From contig JBDHBX010000001.1 of assembly GCA_039592335.1 (NCBI GenBank), forward strand, positions 226,986 through 290,985: DNA of 64,000 nucleotides, in the 5' to 3' direction. Below, one piece after another: positions 53,201 through 60,935 of this stretch. The DNA is from WVYX01 sp039592335. Its GTDB lineage: Bacteria > Gemmatimonadota > Gemmatimonadetes > Gemmatimonadales > GWC2-71-9. The translations under genes were made by a program, and so were the position numbers. Below the pieces are notes generated by a model. The model was not told where the DNA came from and did no database searches. It saw only the letters and a list, made by a program, of their open reading frames with translations. Every line of letters starts with the position of its first letter. The stretch's first letter is position 1.

Positions 53201-54138
53201 GCCACGCCCGAGGGGAAGTTGTGGGTCTCGGCGGTGAAGATGACGTTATAGTTCTCGTCGGCGAACACGAACGGGGAGGGCTCGCCGGAGCGCGCGGGAA
53301 CGATCGTACGGATCGGGTACCCCCGTATCGCACTCGAGTTGTCGCGGAAGGCGATGGTGCTGTTGTTGGGATTCGCCTCGAGGGGAGCCTGGATCAGGGC
53401 GATGAGGTGCTGCGGCATCTCGCGCCCCTCAATGACGAGCCGTCCTTTGAAGAACCAGTGGCGCGAGTGCTCGCTGTTCGACTGGGCGATGTCGAAGCAC
53501 TCCACGTTGGTGGGGTTGCGCCCGACGCGCTTCACAAACAGGTCGGTGTAGTAGTCCAGGTCCCACTCGTCGAACGCGAGGCCCATCTCGCGGTTGGCCT
53601 GCTCCAACGCCGCCCGACCCTCCTCCAGCACGGGAATCGCCAGCACCGGCTCCGGCGCGAGTCCAGCCTCGAAGCTCTGCAGCGGCTCTGGGTACGGCGT
53701 CTCCGTCATGCGGTCGTGGACCATGGCCAGAAACGCCGCGCGCTGCGCGTCGCCCAGCGGCGCGCTCACCCGCAGCAGGTAGCGCCGCGACCGTTCGATG
53801 CGCCGGATCTTGGTGAGCCCGCAGGCGTGGCAGATGGAGACCGCGTTGGTGGACCAGGCGGTCGTGAAGTTCATCCGCGGCCCGACCTCCAGCACCTGGC
53901 CGTCGCCGTCCAGCGCGCTCTCCAGCCCGAACCCCTCGGGCTGGAAGGTCTCGCGCAGCAGCCAGGCCAGCGCCTCCAGCTCCGCACCACTCTGGCCGCC
54001 GCCTGCCTCGATGTTGAAGCAGAACTCGGTGTCGATGTCCTCGATGTCGGGGGAGATCCGCTGCCGGGCAGCCAGGAGGAGCGCGTTCGTACGCGCTGGT
54101 GAGAGCCCTGGGGCGCGGTAGAGGTGGAGGAGGGCCAT
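50212..54138 (-). CDS. purL: phosphoribosylformylglycinamidine synthase, large fused type
   Basis: A 1308-residue FGAM synthetase, step four of purine biosynthesis (FGAR plus glutamine plus ATP to FGAM). The N-terminal PurS-like domain, linker, two PurM-like halves (GRIRDVHATGRGALVVAGTAAYCVGN, GGGAASSMVQGENVAELDFNAVQRGDAEMEQ, IVSIHDQGAGGNCNVLKEIVDPAG, and ALTNLVWARVSALEDVKCSGNWMWA) and a C-terminal class I glutamine amidotransferase (KHRVAILREEGSNGDREM, nucleophile Cys in LGVCNGCQLLALLGW, and MMPHPERAFLKWQWGW) are all present. This single-chain form is the proteobacterial/eukaryotic type; many other bacteria use separate PurS, PurQ and PurL. Confidence 0.95.
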   Translation of the reverse strand: MALLHLYRAPGLSPARTNALLLAARQRISPDIEDIDTEFCFNIEAGGGQSGAELEALAWLLRETFQPEGFGLESALDGDGQVLEVGPRMNFTTAWSTNAVSICHACGLTKIRRIERSRRYLLRVSAPLGDAQRAAFLAMVHDRMTETPYPEPLQSFEAGLAPEPVLAIPVLEEGRAALEQANREMGLAFDEWDLDYYTDLFVKRVGRNPTNVECFDIAQSNSEHSRHWFFKGRLVIEGREMPQHLIALIQAPLEANPNNSTIAFRDNSSAIRGYPIRTIVPARSGEPSPFVFADENYNVIFTAETHNFPSGVAPFPGAETGTGGRIRDVHATGRGALVVAGTAAYCVGNLRIPGYELPWEDGDFAYPGNLASPLEIEIEASNGASDYGNKFGEPVIVGYTRSFGMRLPNGERREWLKPIMFSGGIGQMDARHTEKEAPATDMLVVKLGGPAYRIGMGGGAASSMVQGENVAELDFNAVQRGDAEMEQKVNRVIRACIELGERNPIVSIHDQGAGGNCNVLKEIVDPAGAQIEIREVPLGDDTLSVVEIWGAEYQENDALLLRPEHADLFSALCEREKVVFAYVGRITGDGKIVVYDGADDSTPVNLELDAVLGDMPQKRFELDRASPTLESLDLPRDLTVRAALERVLRLLSVGSKRFLTTKVDRSVTGLVAQQQCTGPLQLTVADVAVIAQSHFGVTGAATSIGEQPIKGLLDTAAMARMCVGEALTNLVWARVSALEDVKCSGNWMWAAKLPGEGAALHDAAVALRDIMIELGIAVDGGKDSISMAAHAPDGNGGDEMVKAPGSLVVSAYVTCPDITQTVTPDLALPGEGRLLCVDLGSGKHRLGGSALAQVYGQVGDAAPDVEDAALLKRAFNVVQQLIAEGVISAGHDRSDGGLVTALLEMAFAGNCGIEVDLGDAAVDPIALLFSEELGLVLEVSAEHEASVIEAFARADVPCANIGATASDSGIRIRAGGEVVLEGDVRDLRDLWEETSFQLDRLQANPDKVEQERTGLRDRTGPTFAVPFDVAPTAPALLESKTKHRVAILREEGSNGDREMTSAFFAAGFEPWDVVMSDLLNGRIDLERFRGLVAVGGFSYADVLDSAKGWAGVIRFNEGLREQFERFRDRPDTFSLGVCNGCQLLALLGWVPWHGIADEQQPRFIQNASGRFESRFTAVQIQPSAALMLRGMEGATLGIWVAHGEGQAFFPEASILDRVRKERLAPLRFVDDEGQITEAYPFNPNGSLQGIAGLCSPDGRHLVMMPHPERAFLKWQWGWMPRELDRSLAASPWLRMFQNAREWCDESRG

Positions 54139-54186
54139 GGATGTCCTGCCTCTATTGTAACCCGTGGGGCAAGCCCCCGAATGCTC

Positions 54187-54669
54187 CTACTTCCCCGCCA
54201 CCAACGTCACCGCCACCTTCGCCACGATGGACCAGCTCCAGTCCTGGAACGGCTGCACCGACCCGATGCCGACCAGCATGGTGCGGGGTATGGGCAGGAA
54301 GATCAGCGTGGTACTGACGAGAATGGGATACGGCGTGTAGTTGGCCGGCTGGAGCCACAACACACCAGCGCCAAGCGTGGTGGTGTGATAACCCGTGCGC
54401 CAGACGGCGCGGTCCGCCGCCGTGATGAACGTGGGCTGGATCTCGTCCAGCACCCACGACGTCGTGAGGTAGGCGCGGAACTCGTACACCACCGGGGGGG
54501 AGGTCACGAACAGCTCCGCCACCGGATCCACGTTGTTCTTGGTGAAGAGGGCACCCGCCCCGACCGCAACGAACTGCGCCTCACCCTCGGTAGGCCCCGT
54601 AAGAGCCGGGACCGCCACCAGCAGTATCAGCCGCGCGGTCCAGTAGAATCGCCTCCCGTCGTCCACCAT
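54187..54669 (-). CDS. exported hypothetical protein
   Basis: A 160-residue protein with a signal peptide (FYWTARLILLVAVPALTGPTEGEAQ) and a beta-rich mature part with aromatic alternation (VAELFVTSPPVVYEFRAYLTTSWVL, YPILVSTTLIFLPIPR, WSWSIVAKVAVTLVAGK), suggesting a small outer-membrane barrel or porin-like fragment. I recognise no family. ATG 54669 follows a G-rich ribosome site. It lies downstream of a hairpin and 48 bases before purL's stop side ends, on the same strand as purL's upstream neighbour. Confidence 0.6.
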   Translation of the reverse strand: MVDDGRRFYWTARLILLVAVPALTGPTEGEAQFVAVGAGALFTKNNVDPVAELFVTSPPVVYEFRAYLTTSWVLDEIQPTFITAADRAVWRTGYHTTTLGAGVLWLQPANYTPYPILVSTTLIFLPIPRTMLVGIGSVQPFQDWSWSIVAKVAVTLVAGK

Positions 54670-54741
54670 CCCCCCGTTGCCTGGTCGGCGCTTAACCTCC
54701 CGACTCCGGCCGGAAATCGCAAGACCCAGCTCCATAACGAA

Positions 54742-54767
54742 GCGCGCCGGCCTTTCGACCGGCGCGC
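54742..54767 (-). terminator. GC-rich hairpin, possible terminator
   Basis: GCGCGCCGG (54742-54750) pairs with CCGGCGCGC (54759-54767) around an 8-base loop. On the minus strand it is followed by TTCGTTATG. It lies 45 bases after the stop of the small minus-strand gene at 54812, and ahead of the exported-protein gene. No other feature is seen in this 142-base gap. Confidence 0.45.
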
Positions 54768-54811
54768 AGCACCACAGAAGGAGGTATCCCGCCAGCTGGA
54801 GGCTATGCCCC

Positions 54812-55030
54812 CTACTTGCGATTCAGCAGGAGCGTGGGAGCGTTGCGGCCCACGCCGGGCCTCACGAGCGCTGCAGGAATGGTACCCAACCGTCTTCCTC
54901 GCTCGTCCAGCAGACAGTAGTCCTTGCCAGCCGGCACCGGCAGTGTGCGCGCGCGCCGTCTCACCCCGGTAACGGCGGGGCACTTACCGGACACGAACAC
55001 GGCATCGTAGACAAGGCTGACTGCGGTCAT
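54812..55030 (-). CDS. small hypothetical protein
   Basis: A 72-residue basic protein (MTAVSLVYDAVFVSGKCPAV ... LVRPGVGRNAPTLLLNRK). No family recognised. GGGAG precedes its ATG at a normal distance and a stable hairpin follows its stop, which together favour a real transcript. The opposite strand has only a weakly supported open frame here. Confidence is moderate at best because of the short length. Confidence 0.4.
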   Translation of the reverse strand: MTAVSLVYDAVFVSGKCPAVTGVRRRARTLPVPAGKDYCLLDERGRRLGTIPAALVRPGVGRNAPTLLLNRK

Positions 55031-55216
55031 CTCAACACTCCCACGCGTTCCTGCGTTTCTGCTTGGTTAGACTCTCGAGCTCTCGGAACCGTTGCACCTC
55101 ACTCTGCACGATGCAGACTTGGTCGCCGGGTTTGCCGGCACGCCGGACGGCGGCGCGCCCCCCGCGCGGGGAAGCCAGTCCCGCTCGCCTGGCGTAACGC
55201 GTTGCCAGACAATATC

Positions 55217-56176
55217 TTGGCGCGACCGCGGCGCATCGCCCATCGGCAGGAGGCCCCGATCCGTCCCGCCCTCGTCATCCTCGCGGCCGGACTCTCGACC
55301 CGCTACGGCGGTCCCAAGCAACTCGCCCCGGTGGGCCCGAGCGGCGAGGCCCTGCTGGACTACGGGATCTACGATGCCCGCCGCGCCGGGTTCGGTGATG
55401 TGGTGTTCGTGATCCGGACGGAGCAGGAGGAGTCCTTCCGCGAGCACGCCGCATGGCTGGTGGGCAGCGCGGTGACCGTGCGGTGTGCGTTCCAGAGCCT
55501 GGGGGACTCACCGGTCGACCGCGTCAAACCATGGGGCACGGCGCACGCCGTGCTGGCCGCGGCTCCACATGTGCACGGCCCCTTCGCCGTCATGAACGCG
55601 GACGACTTCTACGGTGGCTCCTCCTTCGCCGCGCTGGCAGAGTTCCTGATGGGTCTCGACGAGCGCAGCGCTCGCTCACTCGCCATGGTGGGGTATCGGC
55701 TGCAGGACACCCTCTCGGGGAGCGGAGGCGTCTCCCGCGGCATCTGCACGGTTGCAGCCGGGGGCTTGCTCGAGTCGGTGGCCGAGGTCCGCGAGATCCG
55801 CCGCGGTCCCACCGGAATCGCCGGCGTGAACGTCTCGGGCGAGCCGCTGCACCTGACAGGCGACGAGATCGCGTCCATGAACCTGTGGGGATGCACACTC
55901 TCCGTGTTTCCGCGTCTGGAGAGCCGGTTCGCGCGCTTTCTCGAATCGGCTGCCACGGATCCGGCTGCCGAGTTCCTGCTCGCGGGCGTCGTGAGCGACG
56001 AGCTCACCAGTGGCACCGTCGCGGTAAACGTGCTCCCATCGCGAGATCGCTGGTTCGGCATGACGTTCCCCGAGGACCGCGACCAGGTGGTTGCGCGCCT
56101 TGCCGAGCTTGTCTCGCAGAGCCGTTACCCCGATAATCTCTCGGCCTGGTTCCGCAGGCACGGAGAGACGGACTAG
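55217..56176 (+). CDS. NDP-sugar nucleotidyltransferase (start codon in question)
   Basis: A nucleotidyltransferase of about 305-320 residues. RPALVILAAGLSTRYGGPKQLAPVGPSGEALLDYGIYDA is the N-terminal activator/nucleotide motif of glucose-1-phosphate-type nucleotidyltransferases, VMNADDFYG the catalytic metal site (ADD/NADDF), and NLWGCTLSVFPRLE the sugar-binding end. The family normally starts one residue before the RPALVILAAG segment. At that position is ATC (55259) with AGGAGG five bases upstream, not ATG; the nearest conventional start is TTG 55217, without a ribosome site. It is followed after 3 bases by a sodium symporter gene and lies near a galactokinase-like gene, so a sugar-activation role fits. 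Confidence 0.85.
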   Translation: MARPRRIAHRQEAPIRPALVILAAGLSTRYGGPKQLAPVGPSGEALLDYGIYDARRAGFGDVVFVIRTEQEESFREHAAWLVGSAVTVRCAFQSLGDSPVDRVKPWGTAHAVLAAAPHVHGPFAVMNADDFYGGSSFAALAEFLMGLDERSARSLAMVGYRLQDTLSGSGGVSRGICTVAAGGLLESVAEVREIRRGPTGIAGVNVSGEPLHLTGDEIASMNLWGCTLSVFPRLESRFARFLESAATDPAAEFLLAGVVSDELTSGTVAVNVLPSRDRWFGMTFPEDRDQVVARLAELVSQSRYPDNLSAWFRRHGETD

Positions 56177-56179
56177 CGC

Positions 56180-57940
56180 ATGCAGCTCACGAACCTCGAC
56201 TGGATGGTCGTTGCCCTCTACGGAGTCGTCGCGGTGGGCGTCGGACTCATCTTCGCCTGGCGCGCCGGCTCCGGCACCACCGAGTTCTTCCTCTCTGGCC
56301 GCAAGCTGCCCTGGTGGCTCCTCGGCACGTCGATGGTGGCCACCACGTTCTCCACCGACACACCCAACCTGGTGACCGACCTGGTGCGCAACGGCGGCGT
56401 GGCGCAGAACTGGCTGTGGTGGGCGTTCGTGATCACCGGCATGTGCACGGTGTTCTTCTACGCCAAGCTGTGGCGCCGCTCGGGCGTGTTCACCGACATG
56501 GGGTTCTACGAGCTGCGCTATTCGGGTCGGCCGGCCGCCTTCCTGCGCGGCTTCCGTGCCGTGTACCTCGGCGTGGTCTTCAACGTGATGATCATGGCCA
56601 CGGTCTCGCTCGCGGCTATCAAGATCGGCGGCGTTCTGCTGGGGGTGGACAAGTACACGACCGTCATCGTGGCCGGGGCGGTCACGGTGCTCTACTCCGC
56701 CACGTCGGGGCTGTGGGGGGTCGTGGTCACCGATCTGCTGCTGTTCGCCATCGCCATGATCGGGTCGCTGGCGGCGGCGTTCTACGCCCTGCAGCAGCCG
56801 GAGGTCGGCGGCCTCACGGGACTCGTGTCCAACCCGGCGCTGGCCGACAAGCTCGCACTGCTGCCCGACTTCAGCGATTGGCGCGCGGCCCTGCCGATCT
56901 TCGTGATCCCGATCGCGGTGCAGTGGTGGAGCACCTGGTACCCCGGCTCCGAGCCGGGAGGGGGCGGCTACGTCGCCCAGCGCATGCTCGCGGCGCGGGA
57001 CGAGAACCACTCGATGCTTTCCACCCTCTGGTTCAACGTGGCGCACTACGCGATCAGGCCCTGGCCATGGATCATCGTGGCGCTCGCCTCGCTGGCCGTG
57101 TACCCGAGCCTCGACACGATCGTGGCGCGGTTCCCCAACCTCGACCCGTCGATCGTACGTCACGATCTCGCCTACCCGGCGATGTTGGTGTTCCTGCCGC
57201 ACGGCCTCCTCGGCCTGGTGGTAGCCTCCCTGGCTGCGGCGTACATGTCCACCATCAGCACCCACCTGAACTGGGGCGCGTCCTACATGGTGGACGACGT
57301 GTACCGCCGCTTCCTCGCTCCGCATCGCGACGAGCGCCACTACGTACGGGTAGGGCGGCTCTCCACCGTGGGGCTCATCATGCTCTCGGCCATCGTGGCG
57401 CTATGGCTCGAGAACGCCATGCAGGCCTTCCAGATCCTGCTGCAGATCGGCGCCGGGACCGGCCTCATCTTCCTGCTGCGTTGGTACTGGTGGCGGGTGA
57501 ACGCCTGGAGCGAGCTGTCGGGCATGGTGATCTCGTTCGTGGTCGCGATCTACTTCCAGTTCGTGCACGAGGCACTGGGCTTCACGCCGCTGCATCCCTC
57601 GCTCATGCTCTTGCTGGGGGTAGTGATCACGACGGTGGGGTGGCTCACCGTAACACTGCTGACGCCCCCCGACGATCGGGAGACCCTGCAGGCATTCTAC
57701 GACAGGATCCGCCCGTTCGGCCGTGGCTGGCGGGCGGCCGTCACGACGCAGCCGGTGACGGGGGACGTGAGCGCGTCCATGCTCGGCTGGGTGCTGGGAT
57801 GCGTGGCGGTCTACGCCGCGCTGTTCGGGACGGGGTATTTCCTGTACGGCAGCGTGCTTGCGGGAACGTTGTCTCTTGTGGTGGCCGCCGTGGCCGGATG
57901 GGGGATCCTCCGGATCCTGCCGAGGGTGGGCCTGATCTAG
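56180..57940 (+). CDS. sodium:solute symporter (SSS family)
   Basis: A 586-residue transporter with about 13 hydrophobic helices. It begins LTNLDWMVVALYGVVAVGVGLIFAWRAG, has FFLSGRKLPWWLLGTSMVATTFSTDTPNLVTDLVRNGG (typical SSS helix 1-2 region, GrxxxWWxxgxSxxAtxfS), WWSTWYPGSEPGGGGYVAQRMLAARDENHS, and YMSTISTHLNWGASYMVDDVYRRFLAP (sodium-site region S-T-x-x). Likely imports a sugar or related solute with Na+. It starts 3 bases after the nucleotidyltransferase stop, so the pair is one operon; the sugar kinase gene on the other strand is a probable functional partner. Confidence 0.92.
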   Translation: MQLTNLDWMVVALYGVVAVGVGLIFAWRAGSGTTEFFLSGRKLPWWLLGTSMVATTFSTDTPNLVTDLVRNGGVAQNWLWWAFVITGMCTVFFYAKLWRRSGVFTDMGFYELRYSGRPAAFLRGFRAVYLGVVFNVMIMATVSLAAIKIGGVLLGVDKYTTVIVAGAVTVLYSATSGLWGVVVTDLLLFAIAMIGSLAAAFYALQQPEVGGLTGLVSNPALADKLALLPDFSDWRAALPIFVIPIAVQWWSTWYPGSEPGGGGYVAQRMLAARDENHSMLSTLWFNVAHYAIRPWPWIIVALASLAVYPSLDTIVARFPNLDPSIVRHDLAYPAMLVFLPHGLLGLVVASLAAAYMSTISTHLNWGASYMVDDVYRRFLAPHRDERHYVRVGRLSTVGLIMLSAIVALWLENAMQAFQILLQIGAGTGLIFLLRWYWWRVNAWSELSGMVISFVVAIYFQFVHEALGFTPLHPSLMLLLGVVITTVGWLTVTLLTPPDDRETLQAFYDRIRPFGRGWRAAVTTQPVTGDVSASMLGWVLGCVAVYAALFGTGYFLYGSVLAGTLSLVVAAVAGWGILRILPRVGLI

Positions 57941-57952
57941 CCTGGCGGGCGG

Positions 57953-58216
57953 TTAGGGGTGCGCCCCGCCCTCTCCCCCACCCTTCGTCAACAACCGCTC
58001 GGCGAAGTCCACCCGTTCATGCAGCTCCGCCATCGAGTCACGTAGCTGATACACCTGGTCGTGCAGGCTCTCGACCGCGTCGCTGAGGCGGTCGACCTCC
58101 TCCCGGCCCACCTCGCCGTGCCGACGCCCCCGCGCCTTGAGGATGATGCTCAGCCCGGAGAGGCTGAAGCCTCCGAGCATGGCTACCATGATCAGAATAG
58201 CGATTTCCTCAGGCAT
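57953..58216 (-). CDS. small single-span coiled-coil membrane protein
   Basis: An 87-residue protein with an N-terminal transmembrane helix (IAILIMVAMLGGFSLSGLSIIL) and a cytoplasmic coiled coil (VDRLSDAVESLHDQVYQLRDSMAELHERVDFAERLLTK). It is a paralogue of the 90-residue protein at 48804 and of the truncated copy just upstream at 58209. Function unknown. Its ATG overlaps the stop of the truncated copy, so the two lie head to tail on one transcript with galK. Confidence 0.72.
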   Translation of the reverse strand: MPEEIAILIMVAMLGGFSLSGLSIILKARGRRHGEVGREEVDRLSDAVESLHDQVYQLRDSMAELHERVDFAERLLTKGGGEGGAHP

Positions 58217-58361
58217 TCTCTTTACCCTTGGTCAGCAACCGCTCAGCAAAGTCCATGCGCTCGTGCAGCTCAGTGACGGAGCCGTGCAGCTCGAAGAGGC
58301 GTTCGTTCATGCTCTCCAATGCCTCGCGCAGCCGCTCCGCCTCGTCACGGCCCAGCTCGCC
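58209..58361 (-). pseudogene. 5'-truncated tandem copy of the coiled-coil membrane protein
   Basis: Reading the minus strand from just after the galK stop gives GELGRDEAERLREALESMNE followed by RLFELHGSVTELHERMDFAERLLTKGKENA and a stop. This aligns along its whole length with residues about 34-82 of the neighbouring 87-residue protein (GEVGREEVDRLSDAVES ... ELHERVDFAERLLTK). The transmembrane half and start codon are missing; the similarity begins two bases beyond the galK stop codon. An internal ATG (58310) would give a 33-residue peptide. It looks like a duplicate decapitated when galK came to lie beside it. Confidence 0.6.
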
Positions 58362-58362
58362 C

Positions 58363-59562
58363 CTACAGCCGCTCCACCGACATGCCCGCGGAGGGCTGCG
58401 CCACGAAGAGGCGCCGCTCGAGATCCTTGGTCGCCCTGCGCGGCTGATAGAATCCCTCCCTCAGACTCTCGATCAGCGGCTCCGCGTCGTCGGGCTTGCA
58501 CGCGGCGATAATGCACCCCCCGAGACCCGCTCCCGTGAGCCGCGCGCCGCTGGCGCCTCCCGCCACTGCCAGTTCCGTCAGCTCGTTGAGCTCGTCCGTG
58601 CTGACATCGTAGTCGTCCCGCAGGCTGGCATGCGACGCATTGAGGAGTCGCCCCACCTCGGCGAACTTCCCGGCCGCGAGGGCGGCCTCCATCTCCGCCA
58701 CCCGCGCCGCCTCGCTCACGACGTGGCGGAACCGACGGTGCAGGTCTCCCTCGAGGGCGGCGGCGCCCATCTCAAGGAGCTCGGCCGGCTTGAACTTGGC
58801 GAGCAGCGAGGGATACGAGTCGAGGCCCTTCCGCTTCTTCACCTTGCCGAGCACGGCATCCAGCGCGCCGCGGCACTCCCGGGTGCGGCGGTTGTAGATG
58901 TCCCGCACCGCACCAGATTTCTCCGCCTGTGTGAGGCTCGAGGCGACGACGATCGCGATGCCGTTCGGAATCGGTGCCGGAGTCAGGCGCAGTGGCTCGA
59001 AATCCACCCGCAAAGCGGTACCCTCGCGCGCTCCGAGGCACACCGCCTGGTCCATCCCGCCTCCCTCCGTTCCCACGTAGCGCTCCGCCCGGGCCAACAG
59101 CTCGGCCAGCGCCGTGCGGTCCATCTCGAGGCGGTTGACCTCCAGCAGGGGCACGGCGGCCGCAACGGTGAGCGCCGAGGAGGAACTGAGACCGGAGGCG
59201 ACGGGAATGCTCGAAGTGACCGCGGCGTCGAACCCGCTCAAGTGGCCGCCGAACGCTTCGGCCATTCCCTGGGCGGCGGCCTTGAGGTAGTTCCCCCAGT
59301 CACCGTCGGGGTAGGGCTCGATCGAGAGGCCCAGCGCAAAGGACCTGGTCGAGTACTCCTTCTCGGTGTTGGCGACGCGCACGATGGGGTCGGACCTCGG
59401 CCGGAACAGCAGCGTGACCCGCCGCTGGATCGCCATGGGCAGGACGGAGAGCCCGTTGTAGTCAATGTGCTCCCCGATGAGGTTCACCCGTCCGGGGGCG
59501 CGTACGACGTGCGTGGGCGGCCCGCCGTAGCGCGCGGTGAACGTCGTGACCAGGTCGGCCAC
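58363..59562 (-). CDS. galK: galactokinase-like GHMP kinase
   Basis: A 399-residue GHMP kinase. The galactokinase signature region GRVNLIGEHIDYNG (residues about 26-39), the ATP-binding IPVASGLSSSSALTVA near residue 118, the catalytic GMDQAVCLGAREGTALRVDFEPL near 167, and the C-terminal motif GARLTGAGLGGCIIA are present. It phosphorylates C1 of galactose or a related sugar such as GalNAc or arabinose; the substrate cannot be fixed from sequence. The GTG start overlaps the oxidoreductase stop by one base and has GGAGG upstream. Longer upstream frame belongs to the overlapping oxidoreductase gene. Confidence 0.88.
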   Translation of the reverse strand: MADLVTTFTARYGGPPTHVVRAPGRVNLIGEHIDYNGLSVLPMAIQRRVTLLFRPRSDPIVRVANTEKEYSTRSFALGLSIEPYPDGDWGNYLKAAAQGMAEAFGGHLSGFDAAVTSSIPVASGLSSSSALTVAAAVPLLEVNRLEMDRTALAELLARAERYVGTEGGGMDQAVCLGAREGTALRVDFEPLRLTPAPIPNGIAIVVASSLTQAEKSGAVRDIYNRRTRECRGALDAVLGKVKKRKGLDSYPSLLAKFKPAELLEMGAAALEGDLHRRFRHVVSEAARVAEMEAALAAGKFAEVGRLLNASHASLRDDYDVSTDELNELTELAVAGGASGARLTGAGLGGCIIAACKPDDAEPLIESLREGFYQPRRATKDLERRLFVAQPSAGMSVERL

Positions 59563-60935
59563 TACGCCTCCACGATCCCCAGCGGTGGGTTCGTCTTCCA
59601 CCGCCCCCGGGTGAAGTCGGGGAAGTCCGCCGGCTGGCTGCGGCTCGCCACCGAGCGCTCCGACAGCTCCGTGACCGCGCTCAACGCCGCGGCGTCGTAG
59701 ACGTTCATGTCGGTGGGCTTTCCCTCCCGAAGACACGTGATCAGGCGGTCGTCCTCCAAGTAATCCATGCTACCGTGGCCAGTCCCCTCACCGATGTCGC
59801 CCTTGGCGCGCCACAGCGGGTGCTCGAACTCCTCGAGGTACTCCTCGGCCGGCTCCCAGCGGTGCTCCGGACTGCGTCCCTCGATGTGCACGCGGTTGGG
59901 GTACCCCAGGAACAGCCCCTTCGTCCCCTGCACCATGTGAATGCGGCTATAGGGCCGGGGGAGATTCGTGTCGTGCACCACGTAGATCGTGCGCCCCCTG
60001 GTCGTCTTGATGAGGCTGGCATTCACGTCGCCCAGCACGAACCGCTCCTGCCGTTGGGGCGAGCCGGCGGGGAAGTGCTCCTGCGCGTACTGCTGCAGTC
60101 CGCGTGACGGCCCACTCATGGAAACGAGGTACTCGAACCGGTCGCCGCGGTTGATGTCCATGCAGTTGGCCACGGGACCGAGACCGTGAGTCGGGTAGAG
60201 GTTGCCGTTGCGCTCCGTGGAGTGCGCGCGGCGCCAGAGGCCCTCGCCTTCAGCACTGAACTTGATGCCGCGCAGGTCGTGCAGGTACCCGCCCTCGCCG
60301 TGCAGCACCTCGCCGAACATACCCTGCCGTACCATGTGGAAGACCATCATCTCCCAGCGGCCGTAGTTGACGTTCTCCATCATGACACAGTGCTTGTGGT
60401 ACTGCTCGGCCGCCTCCACCAGCTCCCAGCACTCCTCGAGCGTCACCGCCGCCGGCACCTCGGTCGCCGCGTGCTTGCCGTTCTTCATGGCCGTCACCGA
60501 GATCGGCACGTGCCAGCGCCACGGCGTGGCATTGAACACCAGGTCCAGCTCTTCCTCCTCGCACATCCGCACGAAGTCCCACTCGCCACGGGAATAGCCG
60601 GCGGGTCGCGGCTGTCCCGCCTCGACCACCATGTCCTGAATGCGGCGCACCTTCTCCTCGACGATGTCGCACACGGCGGTCAACTGCACGCCCTGGATGC
60701 GCAGCAGGTTCTCGCAGTGCACCGTGCCCATCCCGCCAACTCCCACGAACCCGATGCGCACCACTTCCAGCGGCGGCGGCGCGAACGGCTCCTCCGGTGC
60801 CTGCCCGGGCGCCCGCCCCACCGGGGTGACCTGCTGCGCCTGGGACGCACTGCAGGCCTCACCCAGCACCGCGGCACCCACCCCCGCGAGGCCGGCCTTC
60901 AACACGTCACGCCGGCTCACCCGATCGTTCGTCAT
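59562..60935 (-). CDS. Tat-exported Gfo/Idh/MocA oxidoreductase
   Basis: A 457-residue NAD(P)-binding sugar dehydrogenase-like protein. It begins with a twin-arginine signal (VSRRDVLKAGLAGVGAAVLGEACS), with a possible lipobox. The Rossmann motif VRIGFVGVGGMGTVHCENLLR is followed by VFNATPWRWHVPISVTAMKNGKHAATEVPAAVT (the EKP-like EVP at the catalytic Lys position) and a beta-sheet domain with KHCVMMENVNYGRWEMMV. Exported members include GH109 glycosidases that use NAD internally. It is upstream of and overlaps the kinase gene, suggesting sugar release in the periplasm and phosphorylation inside. Confidence 0.88.
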   Translation of the reverse strand: MTNDRVSRRDVLKAGLAGVGAAVLGEACSASQAQQVTPVGRAPGQAPEEPFAPPPLEVVRIGFVGVGGMGTVHCENLLRIQGVQLTAVCDIVEEKVRRIQDMVVEAGQPRPAGYSRGEWDFVRMCEEEELDLVFNATPWRWHVPISVTAMKNGKHAATEVPAAVTLEECWELVEAAEQYHKHCVMMENVNYGRWEMMVFHMVRQGMFGEVLHGEGGYLHDLRGIKFSAEGEGLWRRAHSTERNGNLYPTHGLGPVANCMDINRGDRFEYLVSMSGPSRGLQQYAQEHFPAGSPQRQERFVLGDVNASLIKTTRGRTIYVVHDTNLPRPYSRIHMVQGTKGLFLGYPNRVHIEGRSPEHRWEPAEEYLEEFEHPLWRAKGDIGEGTGHGSMDYLEDDRLITCLREGKPTDMNVYDAAALSAVTELSERSVASRSQPADFPDFTRGRWKTNPPLGIVEA

